This document shows, piece after piece, positions 30,240 to 32,001 of a stretch of DNA of 32,001 nucleotides. The notes beneath the pieces are model-generated. The model had not been told where the DNA came from. It saw nothing but the letters and a program-made list of their open reading frames with translations, and ran no database searches. Source of the stretch: RGIG5612 sp964528825 (GTDB taxonomy: Bacteria; Bacillota; Clostridia; Lachnospirales; Lachnospiraceae); contig CAZGVB010000017.1 in NCBI GenBank assembly GCA_964528825.1, forward strand, positions 1 through 32,001. The letters run 5' to 3'. Each line of letters opens with the position of its first letter. Position 1 is the stretch's first letter. The translations under genes were made by a program, and so were the position numbers.

Positions 30240-32001
30240 ATGGGTAAAATCTTTCGCTTTGAAAAAGATGTCGATACAGATCAGATCATTGCATCGCAAT
30301 ATCTGCTTTTTTCTACTTTTGATGAAATGAAGGTACATACCTTCGAATCTCTCGACCCGGATTTTGCAGCTAATGTAAAGCCGGGCGATTTTGTTGTAGC
30401 AGATGAGAATTTCGGATGCGGCTCTTCAAGAGAGCAGGCACCAAGCGTTCTCAAGGCTCTCGGTATAAAAGCTGTTATAGCGGGGTCCTTTGCAAGGATC
30501 TTCTACCGCAATGCCATCAATATCGGCCTTCCGGTCATCATATGCAAGGATCTCCATGACGCGGTAAATACAGGCGATGAGATGGATCTTGATATGCAGG
30601 AGGGTATTATACATGCATGCGGGCGCACCTTTGCATGTACAAAGCTGCCTGCGAATATGCAAAAGATTCTGGATGACGGCGGATTGATATCCTCTTTGAA
30701 TTCGGCAGAAGCAGATGTCACAGACCGCACGGGGGAGACTCTCGATGCGGCAAAGTCAGCCAATGCGGCACAATCAGACAATATGGCAGGTCAATGCCTC
30801 ATGCATAAGTCAGATGATACCTCCACCTCCGTTTCGCCTATGACAATGGCCGAAAAGATATTGGCAAGAGCCGCGGGTCTTCAGTCTGTACATGCGGGTG
30901 ATGTCTGCACGGTGGGGCTCGATCTCATGATGAGCAATGACGGCACGAGCCATATCACAGTAGATAAATACAATTCCTTAAAAAATCCCCATATCGCGGA
31001 TGTATCAAAGCTTGTATGGATAGTCGATCACAATCTGCCGAGTGACAGCGTAAAGACCGCATCGTCCCATAAAAAGATGCGTGATTTTGCAAGAGAACAC
31101 GGCATCAGATTTTATGAAGGTGAGGGCGTATGTCACCAGGTCATGATCGAGAAATATGTGCGCCCCGGACAGCTTATATTCGGCGCCGACAGTCATACCT
31201 GCGCATATGGTGCACTCGGAGCCTTCGGAACGGGTGTCGGCAATACCGATTATCTTTATGCGATGGTCACCGGTACATCATGGGTCATGGTCCCGGAGAC
31301 ATTGCGTTTCAATCTTACAGGCAAGCTCAGAAAAGGAGTATATGCAAGAGACCTTATCCTTACGATAATAGGAAAAATCAGTGCAGGCGGTGCCAATTAT
31401 AAAGCCATGGAATTCGGCGGAAGCGGTCTTGCCTCTATAGACATGGCAGGCCGTATCTCCATATGCAATCTGTGCGTGGAGGCCGGTGCCAAGACGGCAC
31501 TCATGGAGGTGGATGATGTCACCTTAGGCTATCTTAAAGAGCACGGCAGAGAGCCCGCATGTATCTTCACGCCCGACAAGGACGCATCCTATACCAAGGT
31601 ATATGATATAGATCTGGATACGATCAGGCCAATAGTTGCAAAGCCGCATTTTGTAGATAATGTTGTGCCAGCAAGTGAGGCTGTAGGCACTCACATAGAC
31701 GAGGCCTTTCTCGGCTCATGCAACAACGGCCGCATAGAGGACTTAAGAGTTGCGGCCGATATATTAAAGGATCATAAAGTAAATGATAATGTAAGATTTC
31801 TTATAGTCCCTGCAAGCAGATCCGTATACGAGCAGGCTGTAACGGAAGGCCTCATGGAGATATTCATGCGTGCGGGAGCCATCATAATGAATCCCAATTG
31901 CTCTGTATGCTGGGGTGCATGTCAGGGCGTCATAGGTGAGGGTGAGAGCCTCATAAGTACGGGAACACGCAATTTTAAAGGAAGATGCGGACACAGAGAA
32001 T
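30240..32001 (+). CDS. Fused 3-isopropylmalate dehydratase, LeuD-LeuC (runs off right edge)
   Basis: One uninterrupted frame of at least 587 codons encodes both subunits of isopropylmalate isomerase, which interconverts 2- and 3-isopropylmalate in leucine synthesis. Residues 1 to about 150 are LeuD (swivel domain): DVDTDQII (10-17), ENFGCGSSREQAP (56-68), GSFARIFYRNAINIGLPV (82-99). A hydrophilic Ala/Ser/Asp-rich linker follows (about 151-199). From residue 201 (MTMAEKILARAAG) it is LeuC: GADSHTC, GSCNNGR with Cys494 and NCSVCWGAC with Cys554/Cys557, the three 4Fe-4S ligands. LeuC and LeuD are normally separate genes. I checked the frame codon by codon through the junction and found no stop. 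ATG 30240 follows GGAGG at seven bases. The C-terminus lies beyond the window. Confidence 0.92.
   Translation, partial: MGKIFRFEKDVDTDQIIASQYLLFSTFDEMKVHTFESLDPDFAANVKPGDFVVADENFGCGSSREQAPSVLKALGIKAVIAGSFARIFYRNAINIGLPVIICKDLHDAVNTGDEMDLDMQEGIIHACGRTFACTKLPANMQKILDDGGLISSLNSAEADVTDRTGETLDAAKSANAAQSDNMAGQCLMHKSDDTSTSVSPMTMAEKILARAAGLQSVHAGDVCTVGLDLMMSNDGTSHITVDKYNSLKNPHIADVSKLVWIVDHNLPSDSVKTASSHKKMRDFAREHGIRFYEGEGVCHQVMIEKYVRPGQLIFGADSHTCAYGALGAFGTGVGNTDYLYAMVTGTSWVMVPETLRFNLTGKLRKGVYARDLILTIIGKISAGGANYKAMEFGGSGLASIDMAGRISICNLCVEAGAKTALMEVDDVTLGYLKEHGREPACIFTPDKDASYTKVYDIDLDTIRPIVAKPHFVDNVVPASEAVGTHIDEAFLGSCNNGRIEDLRVAADILKDHKVNDNVRFLIVPASRSVYEQAVTEGLMEIFMRAGAIIMNPNCSVCWGACQGVIGEGESLISTGTRNFKGRCGHRE

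Overview
The window looks like chromosomal DNA of a low-to-moderate-GC Firmicute, most likely a Lachnospiraceae-type clostridium. The reasons are the long (396-aa) ribose-phosphate pyrophosphokinase, the DUF1846 and DUF815 proteins, a dnaD/dnaI-type helicase-loading pair, a phosphate butyryltransferase, heavy use of ATA/ATC isoleucine codons and strong AGGAGG-type ribosome binding sites. Species cannot be fixed from the sequence alone.

Left edge (1-575): the first 36 codons of a Cas9 gene run off the left end on the minus strand. A divergent, well-structured tracrRNA gene lies immediately upstream, with an apparent shared promoter. The rest of the CRISPR-Cas locus (cas1, cas2, array) is outside the window. 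This piece is visibly more AT-rich than what follows.

576-9175: an AEC-type transporter (+), then a minus-strand series: DUF1846 protein, phosphate butyryltransferase, a CapA-like membrane-anchored phosphatase, and a tightly coupled cassette of MobA-like nucleotidyltransferase, secreted/anchored PIG-L deacetylase and GT2-GtrA glycosyltransferase. The cassette probably modifies a cell-surface glycan or lipid.

9222-11029 (+): leuA. 11344-19640 (-): a long housekeeping run, in transcription order a large membrane-anchored unknown protein, xth, murC, a DnaA-box-rich gap, dnaD, dnaI/dnaC-like loader and prs.

20056-26317 (+): ilvB-ilvN-ilvC, then ilvD and leuB. 26556-29270 (-): glyA and a DUF815 AAA ATPase. 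29586-30080 (+): DUF2798 membrane protein. 30240 to the right edge (+): a single open frame carrying LeuD at the N-terminus and LeuC at the C-terminus. Together leuA, leuB, leuDC, ilvB, ilvN, ilvC and ilvD supply the committed steps of valine/isoleucine/leucine synthesis apart from threonine deaminase and the final transaminase.

The most notable observations are: the cas9/tracrRNA divergent control region; the LeuD-LeuC fusion; a leuB start codon separated from a perfect Shine-Dalgarno by two abutting hairpins that fill the gap almost exactly; three genes whose -10 box sits so close to the start codon that the mRNA should be leaderless; a dispersed, structured intergenic repeat with covarying stems; a cluster of DnaA boxes ahead of the dnaD-dnaI operon; and a leader with a strong terminator ahead of the DUF2798 gene. 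No computation was run; all helices and promoters were read by eye.
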